From: Gammaproteobacteria bacterium
GTDB lineage: Bacteria > Pseudomonadota > Gammaproteobacteria > Arenicellales > Poriferihabitantaceae
Direction of reading: 5' to 3'
Assembly (NCBI GenBank): GCA_024679435.1
Contig: JAIBDK010000022.1
Location: 1-13,879 of the forward strand
DNA length: 13,879 nucleotides
In this document: one piece after another, positions 5,776 through 12,766 of the stretch
Numbering within the stretch: the first letter of the stretch is position 1
How the letters are laid out: each line of letters begins with the position of its first letter
The notes under the pieces: model-generated
Database searches by the model: none
Told to the model about the DNA's origin: nothing
What the model saw: the letters and a program-made list of their open reading frames with translations, nothing else
Program-made: the position numbers and the translations under genes

Positions 5776-7470
5776 ATGGAATTGCTTGATTCGAGACGCT
5801 TTACCGGACCAAATTTATTATCAGATCAGCCGGGTTCCGTGGTGGATGTGGGATGCACTGAGTCAGAGTCGAAAATTCTTTTGCCGATCTGGGAACACTA
5901 TGTCTCTGAAATTATGGAAAAGCTTGATTGGGTTAATGAATCCATTATGCACAGAATTTTGAGCGGCGGAATTAGCCTGGGAATTTCGGCTCCTATCGAT
6001 GTCCTTTATGCGGCGTCATCAGTAAATTCTCTGGCCTGGGAATGTGCTCAGGCAGAGTTGCAGGAAACCCCGGGATTTAATCGTTCAGCGCATATACACA
6101 ACGGGCTTGTTTTAATTAAAGCTGAGATCAAGGAGGAATCCAACCCGGCTCTTTTAGACCTTCAACGGATCGCCGGGGAAAAAGGGTTACCTTTTTTATG
6201 GGATGATGATGAAGTATCTATTGGTCTTGGTGCAGGCTCGAAAACCTGGCCTATGGATGCCTTGCCGGAAGTGGAAACTATCGACTGGGCTGCGTTTTTT
6301 TCGGTTCCGTTGGGTACCGTCACCGGCACAAATGGAAAAACTACAACGGTGAGACTTGCGCAGCATATATTAATGCATGCAGGGCGCAATGTTGGCTTGA
6401 GTTCTACCGACTGGATTAGCATCAATAATCAAATTCTTGATTATGGTGACTGGTCCGGGCCAGGTGGGGCGAGGCAGGTGCTAAGAAACCAGACTATCGA
6501 TACCGCGATATTGGAAGTTGCTCGCGGCGGGTTGCTGCGCAGAGGATTGGGAGCATTGCGGGTCGACGCTGCGGTTATTACAAATCTAAGTGAGGATCAT
6601 CTGGGCGATTTTGGATCCCGTAATCTTGAGGAACTTCTCAATATCAAATGGTTAACTAGTCGAGCGGTGGAAACTGATGGGGCGTTGATACTGAATGCCG
6701 ATGACAGGTTGCTGGTAAAAAAGTCGGAGGATTTTAAAGGAAAAATAGTCTGGTTCAGCCTGGATGGAGATAATCCGGTAATTGTCCGCCATATCGAAAG
6801 TGGAGGGACTGCGTTTGTGCTTTCTGGTTCAATACTCGTCCGTACCAGTTCCGATGGTGAGGAGATTATTTGTGACACTGGCGAAGTACCCCTAACGATG
6901 AATGGTGTTGCTCGTCATAACATTGCCAATGCGCTAGCTGCATCTGCATTGGTCGAGCAACTTGGGATGTCTGTGCAGCAAATTCGGTCTGGGCTGACGA
7001 CTATGTCTCAGGATAGTAATCCTGGGCGTTGTAATTTATTCAATATCAACGGAGTCAGTGTACTCGTAGATTTTGCCCACAATCCGGCTGCGATTCAGGC
7101 CTTGTTTGAAATGGCCGAGGCATTACCGGCAAAGCGAAGGTTGTTAGCTTTTAGTCAGCCCGGAGATCGCCCCGATGCGCTTATTCGTCAATGTGCCCGT
7201 AATGCGATCAGGATTGAGCTTGATAGAGTTATTATTTCCGAACTCGCTGAATATCACCGTGGACGTAAACATGGCGAGGTATTCGCGATGATAAAAGATG
7301 AATTGCTCACCTCCGGTATTTCCGAATCTGAAATTTTGCATTTCGAGGAGGAAATGAAATCTCTCGAAGCCGCACTGGAATGGGCTGAACATGGTGATCT
7401 GGTTATCATGCTGGCCTTGGGCGGCAGCGCTCCTATTCTTAAAGAATTAGAACGCAAAAGCGGTCGCTGA
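5776..7470 (+). CDS. CphA-derived Mur-ligase protein lacking the ATP-grasp domain
   Basis: This 564-residue protein has a Mur-ligase module that closely resembles the C-terminal part of CphA. It has P-loop GTNGKTT at 184-190, Glu247 (EVARGG), Asp274-His275 (EDHLG), Lys291 (NIKW, matching CphA Lys607) and DFAHNP at 432-437. All ATP/Mg residues I can check are kept, so it is probably an active ligase. The N-terminus also looks homologous to the CphA N domain: G11-P12-N13 and Pro19 fall at the same positions, and Glu89...Glu94-Leu-Gln matches CphA Glu83...Glu88-Leu-Gln. The HxxEH motif has become LxxEC (86-90). About 265 residues corresponding to the ATP-grasp domain are absent. The start is 6 bases after cphA, indicating co-transcription. 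Second synthetase-like genes beside cphA have been noted in proteobacteria; the role here is unknown. It may add a side-chain amino acid or assist CphA. Confidence 0.85.
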   Translation: MELLDSRRFTGPNLLSDQPGSVVDVGCTESESKILLPIWEHYVSEIMEKLDWVNESIMHRILSGGISLGISAPIDVLYAASSVNSLAWECAQAELQETPGFNRSAHIHNGLVLIKAEIKEESNPALLDLQRIAGEKGLPFLWDDDEVSIGLGAGSKTWPMDALPEVETIDWAAFFSVPLGTVTGTNGKTTTVRLAQHILMHAGRNVGLSSTDWISINNQILDYGDWSGPGGARQVLRNQTIDTAILEVARGGLLRRGLGALRVDAAVITNLSEDHLGDFGSRNLEELLNIKWLTSRAVETDGALILNADDRLLVKKSEDFKGKIVWFSLDGDNPVIVRHIESGGTAFVLSGSILVRTSSDGEEIICDTGEVPLTMNGVARHNIANALAASALVEQLGMSVQQIRSGLTTMSQDSNPGRCNLFNINGVSVLVDFAHNPAAIQALFEMAEALPAKRRLLAFSQPGDRPDALIRQCARNAIRIELDRVIISELAEYHRGRKHGEVFAMIKDELLTSGISESEILHFEEEMKSLEAALEWAEHGDLVIMLALGGSAPILKELERKSGR

Positions 7471-7522
7471 AGAGACGGAAGTACGGAGATTGTCCTAAAA
7501 TTAATCTTGTCCTTGTTTAGCC

Positions 7523-7551
7523 TTGATAAATTGGGAAATTCCCTGTATTTT
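7523..7551 (+). promoter_or_regulatory. Candidate sigma-70 promoter for the ferredoxin gene
   Basis: TTGATA (7523-7528) and TATTTT (7546-7551) are separated by exactly 17 bp in the 161-base gap after the Mur-ligase gene. The predicted start near 7558 leaves a leader of about 74 bases. Its presence suggests that the ferredoxin is transcribed separately from the cyanophycin block. No convincing terminator is seen in this gap, only the short palindrome GGGAAATTCCC (7533-7543) inside the spacer. Confidence 0.42.
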
Positions 7552-7631
7552 CCGGCCATTACGGTGCCCCACGGCGGTTAAAACGCCCTGATAAGCGAGA
7601 TAAATACATTCTTAACAAATAGAGCCCGATT

Positions 7632-7952
7632 ATGCCTGTTGTCCACTTCGATCTAGCTGACGGAACACGACGTTCTGCAGAAGGCGATAATGATACGCCC
7701 GTGATGTTTCTAGCCAAACGAAATGAAATTGAGGCTATCCTGGCGGAGTGCGGTGGAGCGTGTTGTTGCGCTACATGTCATGTTCATGTTCACCCGGATT
7801 GGAAAGATCGGCTTGCCCCTATGGAAGATGACGAACAGGACATGCTCGAGTTTGCTGAGGGTGTCGATGAGTACAGCAGACTAAGCTGTCAGATTAAACT
7901 TACTGATGACCTTGATGGTCTGGTAGTGCAGGTTCCTGAGTCACAGTACTAA
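7632..7952 (+). CDS. [2Fe-2S] ferredoxin, adrenodoxin/putidaredoxin type
   Basis: This is a 106-residue soluble electron carrier. Cluster ligands follow the family pattern Cys40-x5-Cys46-x2-Cys49 and then Cys86 (YSRLSCQIKL). The loop ECGGACCCATCHVHV matches the adrenodoxin-type signature, with additional Cys44 and Cys45 making three cysteines in a row. The C-terminal VVQVPESQY is typical of ferredoxins serving P450s, ring-hydroxylating oxygenases or other monooxygenases. No oxygenase, P450 or ferredoxin reductase gene lies in the window, so its partner is unknown. The start at ATG 7632 gives the normal family length; the ribosome-binding site is weak. It is probably a single-gene unit. Confidence 0.93.
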   Translation: MPVVHFDLADGTRRSAEGDNDTPVMFLAKRNEIEAILAECGGACCCATCHVHVHPDWKDRLAPMEDDEQDMLEFAEGVDEYSRLSCQIKLTDDLDGLVVQVPESQY

Positions 7953-8088
7953 TCGAGCCTGTATTGAGTAAGAATGAATCAGGGATGTATACCTGTTTAG
8001 GGTCTTTAGGATCTAAGTTCAGTCAGACTGATTGGCTCTGATGTCGATATGACTCTGAATTCTTGATTTCACATGCAGGAGTTATTCG

Positions 8089-8110
8089 GCTAGTAAATAT
8101 TTTATCTAGC
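8089..8110 (+). other. Short AT-spaced dyad upstream of aacS
   Basis: GCTAG (8089-8093) and CTAGC (8106-8110) flank a 12-base AT-rich centre, about 60 bases before the aacS start. It could be an operator for a regulator of acetoacetate use. A 5-bp dyad is weak evidence. The rest of the 220-base gap (7953-8172) shows no gene and no strong promoter that I can defend. Confidence 0.2.
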
Positions 8111-8172
8111 TGGATAGCCAGGTTCGTAATATTATTAATACCCGCATTTTTTCCGGAAAACCCGATACCAAC

Positions 8173-10128
8173 GTGAACGATAATAATACCGCATTGCTCT
8201 GGCAACCATCTTCCCAACAAATTGAAGATGCCAACCTGACCCGGTTTATCAACCAATTGCAGAAAAGGTTTCCTGAAGTCACCGACTTTGATTCCTTGTA
8301 TAACTGGAGTGTAGAGCACAATGATGATTTCTGGGAACAGTTTTGGGCGTTCAGTGAGATTCGCAGCAGTCGGGGATGGGACAGTGTTCTTGAAAAACCA
8401 GACCAAATGCCTGGAGCAACCTGGTTTAATGGGGCAAAACTGAACTTTGCCGAAAATTTATTACGATACCGTGATGACCAGGTTGCCATTATTTCAAAAG
8501 GGGAGGCCAACGAAGTAAGGGAAATTTCGTATTTAGAACTCTATGAGGAAGTGGCCAGATGCGCCGCTTTACTTCGCTCTCTGGATGTGGGTAAGGGGGA
8601 CCGGGTTGCGGGGTACCTTTCCAACAATGTTGAAGCCGTTGTCGCAATGCTGGCTACGGCTAGCATAGGTGCGATTTGGTCTTCCTGTTCACCGGATTTT
8701 GGGGTGAAAGGTGTTTTGGAACGATTTGCACAAATTGAACCTAAAATCCTGTTTGCCATCGACGGTTATCAATACAATGGTAAACAGCACAAAATCCTCA
8801 ATGCTGTGCAATCGGTATGTTCCCAGATTCCGTCCATAAGAAAAACCATTGTCGTGCCATTTCTGGACTCAAATCCGGATATCAGCCACCTGAGCAATGC
8901 GTTGTTGTACACAGATATTGAGGAGGCAGACACCGAGTTGGTCTTTGAGCAGTTGCCCTTCAATCACCCGCTTTATATTCTGTATTCATCCGGCACTACG
9001 GGAAAACCTAAATGTATCGTTCATAGTGCTGGTGGCACTCTGATTCAACATTTAAAGGAGCATCTTTTACATACAGATGTGAAACGTCAGGATAAGGTTT
9101 TTTATTTCACGACATGTGGCTGGATGATGTGGAACTGGTTGGTGGGAGGACTGGCAGCGGGCTGCACAATAGTCCTTTACGACGGTTCGCCCTTCTACCC
9201 CAATAAGAACAGTATGTGGGATATGTGCGAAGAGCTGGGTATCTCAGTGTTTGGGACCAGTGCACGTTTTATCGCTGCTTGTGCAAAATCGCGAATGATA
9301 CCCAAAGAGCGATGTGATCTATCCAGTCTTAGAGCTATTTTATCGACGGGCTCTCCATTAGTTGCTGAAAGTTTTGATTATGTGTATCAGAATATCAAAT
9401 CGGACCTCATGCTATCTTCTATTTCCGGAGGAACCGATATCGTGTCCTGCTTCGTCCTGGGCGTGCCCACACGACCGGTATATCGGGGTGAAATACAGGG
9501 TCGAGGTTTAGGTATGGCGGTGAATGTTTACGAGGATGGTGTGCCCGTTACAGGCAAAAGAGCTGAACTTGTCTGTACCAAACCTTTTCCATCCATGCCG
9601 CTAGGATTCTGGAATGAGCCGGATGACAGTCGTTATATCGAGGCCTATTTCTCTCGTTTCGCGGGAGTATGGGCTCAGGGCGACTATGCGGAAATCACAG
9701 AAAATGATGGAATTATTATATATGGGCGTTCTGATGCGGTTCTTAACCCGGGTGGTGTGCGTATAGGCACAGCAGAAATATATCGACAGGTTGAGAAGGT
9801 TGATGATGTGCTTGAAAGTTTATGCATCGCGCAGCAATGGGAGGGGGATGTGCGCGTTGTTCTGTTTGTTCAGCTCAGAGAAGGCGTTGATCTCACCAAT
9901 GAATTGAAAGCACTTATCCGTAACACTATAAAAGAGAATACAACACCGAGGCATGTGCCCAAAAAGATTATTGCCGTTCCTGATATCCCGAGAACGATAA
10001 GCGGTAAAATTACGGAATTAGCGGTTAGAAACGTAGTGCATGGAGACCCTGTAAAGAATACCGAGGCGCTGGCTAATCCCGAAGCGCTTGAACATTTTCG
10101 CGATATCGAGGACCTTCAGAGCCGCTAA
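8173..10128 (+). CDS. aacS: Acetoacetyl-CoA synthetase (acetoacetate-CoA ligase)
   Basis: This 651-residue enzyme of the ANL adenylate-forming superfamily converts acetoacetate, ATP and CoA to acetoacetyl-CoA, AMP and PPi in the cytoplasm. The A3 phosphate loop YSSGTTGKPK is at 271-280. The acyl pocket segment FYFTTCGWMMWNWLVGGL follows, with GTSARFI and STGSPL downstream, then SGGTDIVSCF and QGDYAEI. The A10 catalytic lysine is Lys612 in RTISGK. The opening LLWQPSSQQIEDANLTRF is characteristic of AacS rather than acetyl-CoA synthetase, and the length is the normal 650 or so. The GTG at 8173 fits this alignment, although no good Shine-Dalgarno precedes it. A strong terminator follows, so it may be transcribed apart from bktB even though the two functions connect directly. 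Confidence 0.95.
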   Translation: MNDNNTALLWQPSSQQIEDANLTRFINQLQKRFPEVTDFDSLYNWSVEHNDDFWEQFWAFSEIRSSRGWDSVLEKPDQMPGATWFNGAKLNFAENLLRYRDDQVAIISKGEANEVREISYLELYEEVARCAALLRSLDVGKGDRVAGYLSNNVEAVVAMLATASIGAIWSSCSPDFGVKGVLERFAQIEPKILFAIDGYQYNGKQHKILNAVQSVCSQIPSIRKTIVVPFLDSNPDISHLSNALLYTDIEEADTELVFEQLPFNHPLYILYSSGTTGKPKCIVHSAGGTLIQHLKEHLLHTDVKRQDKVFYFTTCGWMMWNWLVGGLAAGCTIVLYDGSPFYPNKNSMWDMCEELGISVFGTSARFIAACAKSRMIPKERCDLSSLRAILSTGSPLVAESFDYVYQNIKSDLMLSSISGGTDIVSCFVLGVPTRPVYRGEIQGRGLGMAVNVYEDGVPVTGKRAELVCTKPFPSMPLGFWNEPDDSRYIEAYFSRFAGVWAQGDYAEITENDGIIIYGRSDAVLNPGGVRIGTAEIYRQVEKVDDVLESLCIAQQWEGDVRVVLFVQLREGVDLTNELKALIRNTIKENTTPRHVPKKIIAVPDIPRTISGKITELAVRNVVHGDPVKNTEALANPEALEHFRDIEDLQSR

Positions 10129-10182
10129 TTACCAACGTTATTATTTTAACTAAGACTTAAGATTTGCTCTGAACAGGTAAAG

Positions 10183-10213
10183 TCCAGCTCAGAAGTTGTT
10201 TAGCTGGATTTTT
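10183..10213 (+). terminator. Rho-independent terminator after aacS
   Basis: TCCAGCT (10183-10189) pairs perfectly with AGCTGGA (10202-10208) across a 12-base loop and is followed at once by TTTTT (10209-10213). Outer A-T and G-T pairs extend the stem. It lies 55 bases after the aacS stop and ends only 29 bases before the bktB ATG. Confidence 0.75.
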
Positions 10214-10224
10214 ATATTTAATAG
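10196..10224 (+). promoter_or_regulatory. Candidate bktB promoter overlapping the aacS terminator
   Basis: TTGTTT (10196-10201) and TAATAG (10219-10224) are 17 bp apart. The -35 lies in the terminator loop and the spacer covers its 3' arm and T-run. Transcription would begin near 10231, leaving a leader of about 12 bases containing CAGGTT (10231-10236) as a possible ribosome-binding site. Both boxes are imperfect. Confidence 0.3.
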
Positions 10225-10242
10225 TACAAACAGGTTATTTTG

Positions 10243-11430
10243 ATGAAAAAACAAGAGGTTGTGGTTGTGAGCGGGGTCCGCACCGCTGTGGGTGACTTCG
10301 GCGGAAGTCTCAAGGATAAATCTCCTGGTGAACTGGGTGCTTTAGTCGTTTCCGAAGCGGTAAAACGGGCAGGTGTCGACGCAGAATCGGTAGGGCACTG
10401 CGTTATCGGTAACGTTATTCACACAGAAGCACATGATATGTATATATCAAGAGTTGCAGCACTTCAAGGTGGTCTGCACTATAAAACACCAGCGGTCACG
10501 GTGAATCGTTTATGTGGTAGTGGCCTGCAAGCTATTATTACCGCAGCCCAGCAGATTGAGTTGGGGATGTGTCACACTGCGCTTGCTGGTGGTGTGGAAG
10601 TAATGAGTCGCGGCGGGTATATGGCTACTGGCGCTCGCTTTGGCAATCGCCTCGGTGATGGAAAACTAATTGATATGATGGTTGCTGCGTTGCACTGTCC
10701 CATGGAAAAGTATCATATGGGGGTTACCGCCGAGAATATCGCGGAAAAATGGGGCATAACCCGCGACGAACAGGATCAATGTGCCTTGACCAGCCATCAG
10801 AGGGCTGAAAATGCTATTAAAAAAGGTTACTTCGATTCCCAGATTATCCCAGTAGAATTACGTTCCAGAAAAGGTGCCACTGAATTTAGCCAGGATGAGC
10901 ATGTGCGGTTTGGTGCTAATTTCGAAGATATGACCCGACTAAAGGCCGTGTTTCAGGAAAATGGCACCGTAACTGCGGGTAATGCATCCGGTATTAATGA
11001 CGGTGCCGCCGCCATGGTATTGATGAGCGCAGAGAAAGCGGCCGCAATCGGCATAAAACCCCGCGCTAAACTGGTCAAATATGCCTTTGCTGGAGTAGAG
11101 CCTAAGTACATGGGAATCGGTCCTGTTCCTGCGGTGCATAATTTGCTGGATGGGACTGATTTAAGTGTAAACGACATAGACGTTTGGGAAGTTAACGAGG
11201 CATTTGCTGCGCAGGCAATCGCTGTTGGCCGGGATCTCGATCTTCCTCCAGAAAAGCTGAATCCGAATGGAAGCGGAATTTCGCTTGGTCACCCTGTGGG
11301 AGCCACAGGTGTAATTATTGCCGAGAAAGCAGTTTCTGAACTGGAACGAACCGGCGGAAAATATGCGGTAGCGACCATGTGTATTGGTGGCGGGCAGGGC
11401 ATTGCCGGACTGTTTGAACGATCCGATTGA
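10243..11430 (+). CDS. bktB: Beta-ketothiolase (acetyl-CoA acyltransferase), BktB type
   Basis: This 395-residue biosynthetic-type thiolase interconverts two acetyl-CoA with acetoacetyl-CoA and, in BktB, also handles the C5 beta-ketovaleryl substrate. Catalytic residues are visible: nucleophile Cys91 in NRLCGSG, His350 in SLGHPVGATG and Cys380 in MCIGGGQG. The segments VSGVRTAVGDFGGSLKD, NGTVTAGNASG, MGIGPVPA and NPNGSGISLGHP match Ralstonia BktB closely as I recall it. Substrate range cannot be read from sequence alone. ATG 10243 is preferred over the TTG one codon upstream because family members start there. Its TGA overlaps the next ATG by one base, so the two are co-translated. With aacS upstream it completes conversion of acetoacetate to acetyl-CoA, or supplies precursors for polyhydroxyalkanoate. 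Confidence 0.93.
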   Translation: MKKQEVVVVSGVRTAVGDFGGSLKDKSPGELGALVVSEAVKRAGVDAESVGHCVIGNVIHTEAHDMYISRVAALQGGLHYKTPAVTVNRLCGSGLQAIITAAQQIELGMCHTALAGGVEVMSRGGYMATGARFGNRLGDGKLIDMMVAALHCPMEKYHMGVTAENIAEKWGITRDEQDQCALTSHQRAENAIKKGYFDSQIIPVELRSRKGATEFSQDEHVRFGANFEDMTRLKAVFQENGTVTAGNASGINDGAAAMVLMSAEKAAAIGIKPRAKLVKYAFAGVEPKYMGIGPVPAVHNLLDGTDLSVNDIDVWEVNEAFAAQAIAVGRDLDLPPEKLNPNGSGISLGHPVGATGVIIAEKAVSELERTGGKYAVATMCIGGGQGIAGLFERSD

Positions 11431-12653
11431 TGGCGGGCGCACTACAGGGGATTCGCGTACTGGACCTGACTCGGATACTAGCCGGTCCATGGTGCACACA
11501 GCTACTGGGAGATCTTGGTGCTGACGTGATCAAGATAGAGCATCCTGATACGGGTGATGATACCCGAAAATGGGGGCCACCCTGGCTCAAGGACAGTGAT
11601 GGTAATGAAACCGGTGATGCCGCCTACTTTTTCTCGGCTAACAGAAATAAGGCCTCAGTTTCCTTGAATCTGAAATCAGAAAAAGGAGTGGCTATCCTTA
11701 AGGAACTGGTCGCGATTAGTGATGTATTTGTTGAGAATTTTAAGGTAGGCGGTCTTGCCCGGCTGGGGCTTGATTATGACTCTCTCAAAACCCTCAATCC
11801 CGGGTTGATATACCTCTCCATTACAGGATTTGGTCAAACCGGGCCCATGGCGAGTCAGCCGGGCTATGACTATTTGATCCAGGGACTCGGCGGACTGATG
11901 AGTATTACGGGTCAGGCAGACAGTGAGCCAGGCGGAGGCCCGCAACGTGTTGGCATTGCCATTGCCGATATTAATACGGGCTTTTATTCGGTGATTGCTA
12001 TCCTCTCAGCTCTGTATCACCGGACAACATCCGGTAAAGGCCAGCACATTGATCTGGCTTTGCTGGATTGTCAGGTTGGATGGCTTGCTAATCAGGCAAT
12101 GAACTATCTTATTGGCGGGAAAATTCCACAACGCACCGGTAACGGACATCCCAATCTTGTTCCTTATCAACCCTTCGCCACTGCAGATGGAAACATTATT
12201 ATTGCGGTGGGCAACAACAAACAATTTGAAGCGCTTTGCGAATTTATTCACCTTCCTGAGCTATCAAAGGATGTGCGTTATTCGACTAATGCTGATCGTA
12301 TTGAAAACCGCGAATCTTTGATTCAGACTATTTCTGATGAAATCGTCAAACATAAAGATGATTACTGGTTAGCGGGTTTACCAGCGGCTGGCGTTCCCTG
12401 TTCAATAATAAACAACATTGAACAGGTCTTTGATCATCCGCAAGTTAAGGCCAGAAATATGCAAATAGAACTCCCACATCCAGTCGCGGGGAAAGTGCCT
12501 GGAGTGGCGAATCCGATTAATTTCTCGGAAACCAAAGTGGAATATAGGACTGCGCCACCGATTCACGGGCAGGATACGCGGCGAATATTGAGTGAATTGC
12601 TCGGTTATGATGAAGAGGCTATCGATAATCTGGAAAAAAACAACACGGTTTGA
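11430..12653 (+). CDS. CaiB/BaiF family (class III) CoA-transferase
   Basis: This 407-residue cytosolic enzyme moves CoA between acyl-CoA and a free acid through an aspartyl-CoA anhydride. The N-terminal RVLDLTRILAGPWCTQLLGD, then GADVIKIEHP and SANRNKASVSLNL, are family signatures. Asp180 in GIAIADINTG aligns with the catalytic Asp169 of formyl-CoA transferase, and GFGQTGPMASQPGYD precedes it. The overall style resembles succinyl-CoA:dicarboxylate (SUGCT/glutarate-like) members, but the substrate cannot be assigned. ATG 11430 overlaps the bktB stop as TGATG, giving translational coupling; the TTG one codon upstream is less likely. The coupling argues that its substrate belongs to the same beta-ketoacyl or dicarboxyl-CoA pathway as BktB. 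Confidence 0.9.
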   Translation: MAGALQGIRVLDLTRILAGPWCTQLLGDLGADVIKIEHPDTGDDTRKWGPPWLKDSDGNETGDAAYFFSANRNKASVSLNLKSEKGVAILKELVAISDVFVENFKVGGLARLGLDYDSLKTLNPGLIYLSITGFGQTGPMASQPGYDYLIQGLGGLMSITGQADSEPGGGPQRVGIAIADINTGFYSVIAILSALYHRTTSGKGQHIDLALLDCQVGWLANQAMNYLIGGKIPQRTGNGHPNLVPYQPFATADGNIIIAVGNNKQFEALCEFIHLPELSKDVRYSTNADRIENRESLIQTISDEIVKHKDDYWLAGLPAAGVPCSIINNIEQVFDHPQVKARNMQIELPHPVAGKVPGVANPINFSETKVEYRTAPPIHGQDTRRILSELLGYDEEAIDNLEKNNTV

Positions 12654-12692
12654 TGACCAATGGCAAAATCGTTAATCCGCGGTTTATAGCAT

Positions 12693-12715
12693 ATTGATTG
12701 CGCCGTGCAATCAAT
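12693..12715 (+). other. Perfect 9-bp inverted repeat between the CoA-transferase and sppA genes
   Basis: ATTGATTGC (12693-12701) and GCAATCAAT (12707-12715) are exact reverse complements around GCCGT. It begins 40 bases after the CoA-transferase stop and ends 51 bases before the sppA ATG. No T-run follows, so it could be a Rho-assisted transcript end or, as a symmetric AT-rich dyad, an operator for sppA. The choice is open. Confidence 0.45.
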
Positions 12716-12754
12716 GGCAGTGTGTACGACTTTAAAATTTATATTTATCTCGTT

Positions 12755-12760
12755 GAGGGG
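12755..12760 (+). promoter_or_regulatory. sppA: Strong Shine-Dalgarno that fixes the sppA start
   Basis: GAGGGG lies 6 bases before ATG 12767. The reading frame is open further upstream to a TTG at 12698, but that start has no such site and would add residues coded by the inverted repeat. Confidence 0.75.
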
Positions 12761-12766
12761 AAAATT

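Noticed and set aside
7533..7582. Short repeats GGGAAATTCCC and GGCG...CGCC after the Mur-ligase gene as a terminator
   Set aside because: The stems are 4 bp with no following T-run; the first lies inside the candidate ferredoxin promoter spacer.
8023..8510. Two overlapping minus-strand frames of 127 and 134 codons upstream of and inside aacS
   Set aside because: They overlap the N-terminal AacS coding region, which matches its family from the first residues. Neither has a recognisable domain or start signal.
11161..11590. Minus-strand frames across the bktB/CoA-transferase junction
   Set aside because: Both underlying + strand genes are complete and well matched; the antisense products look like shadows.
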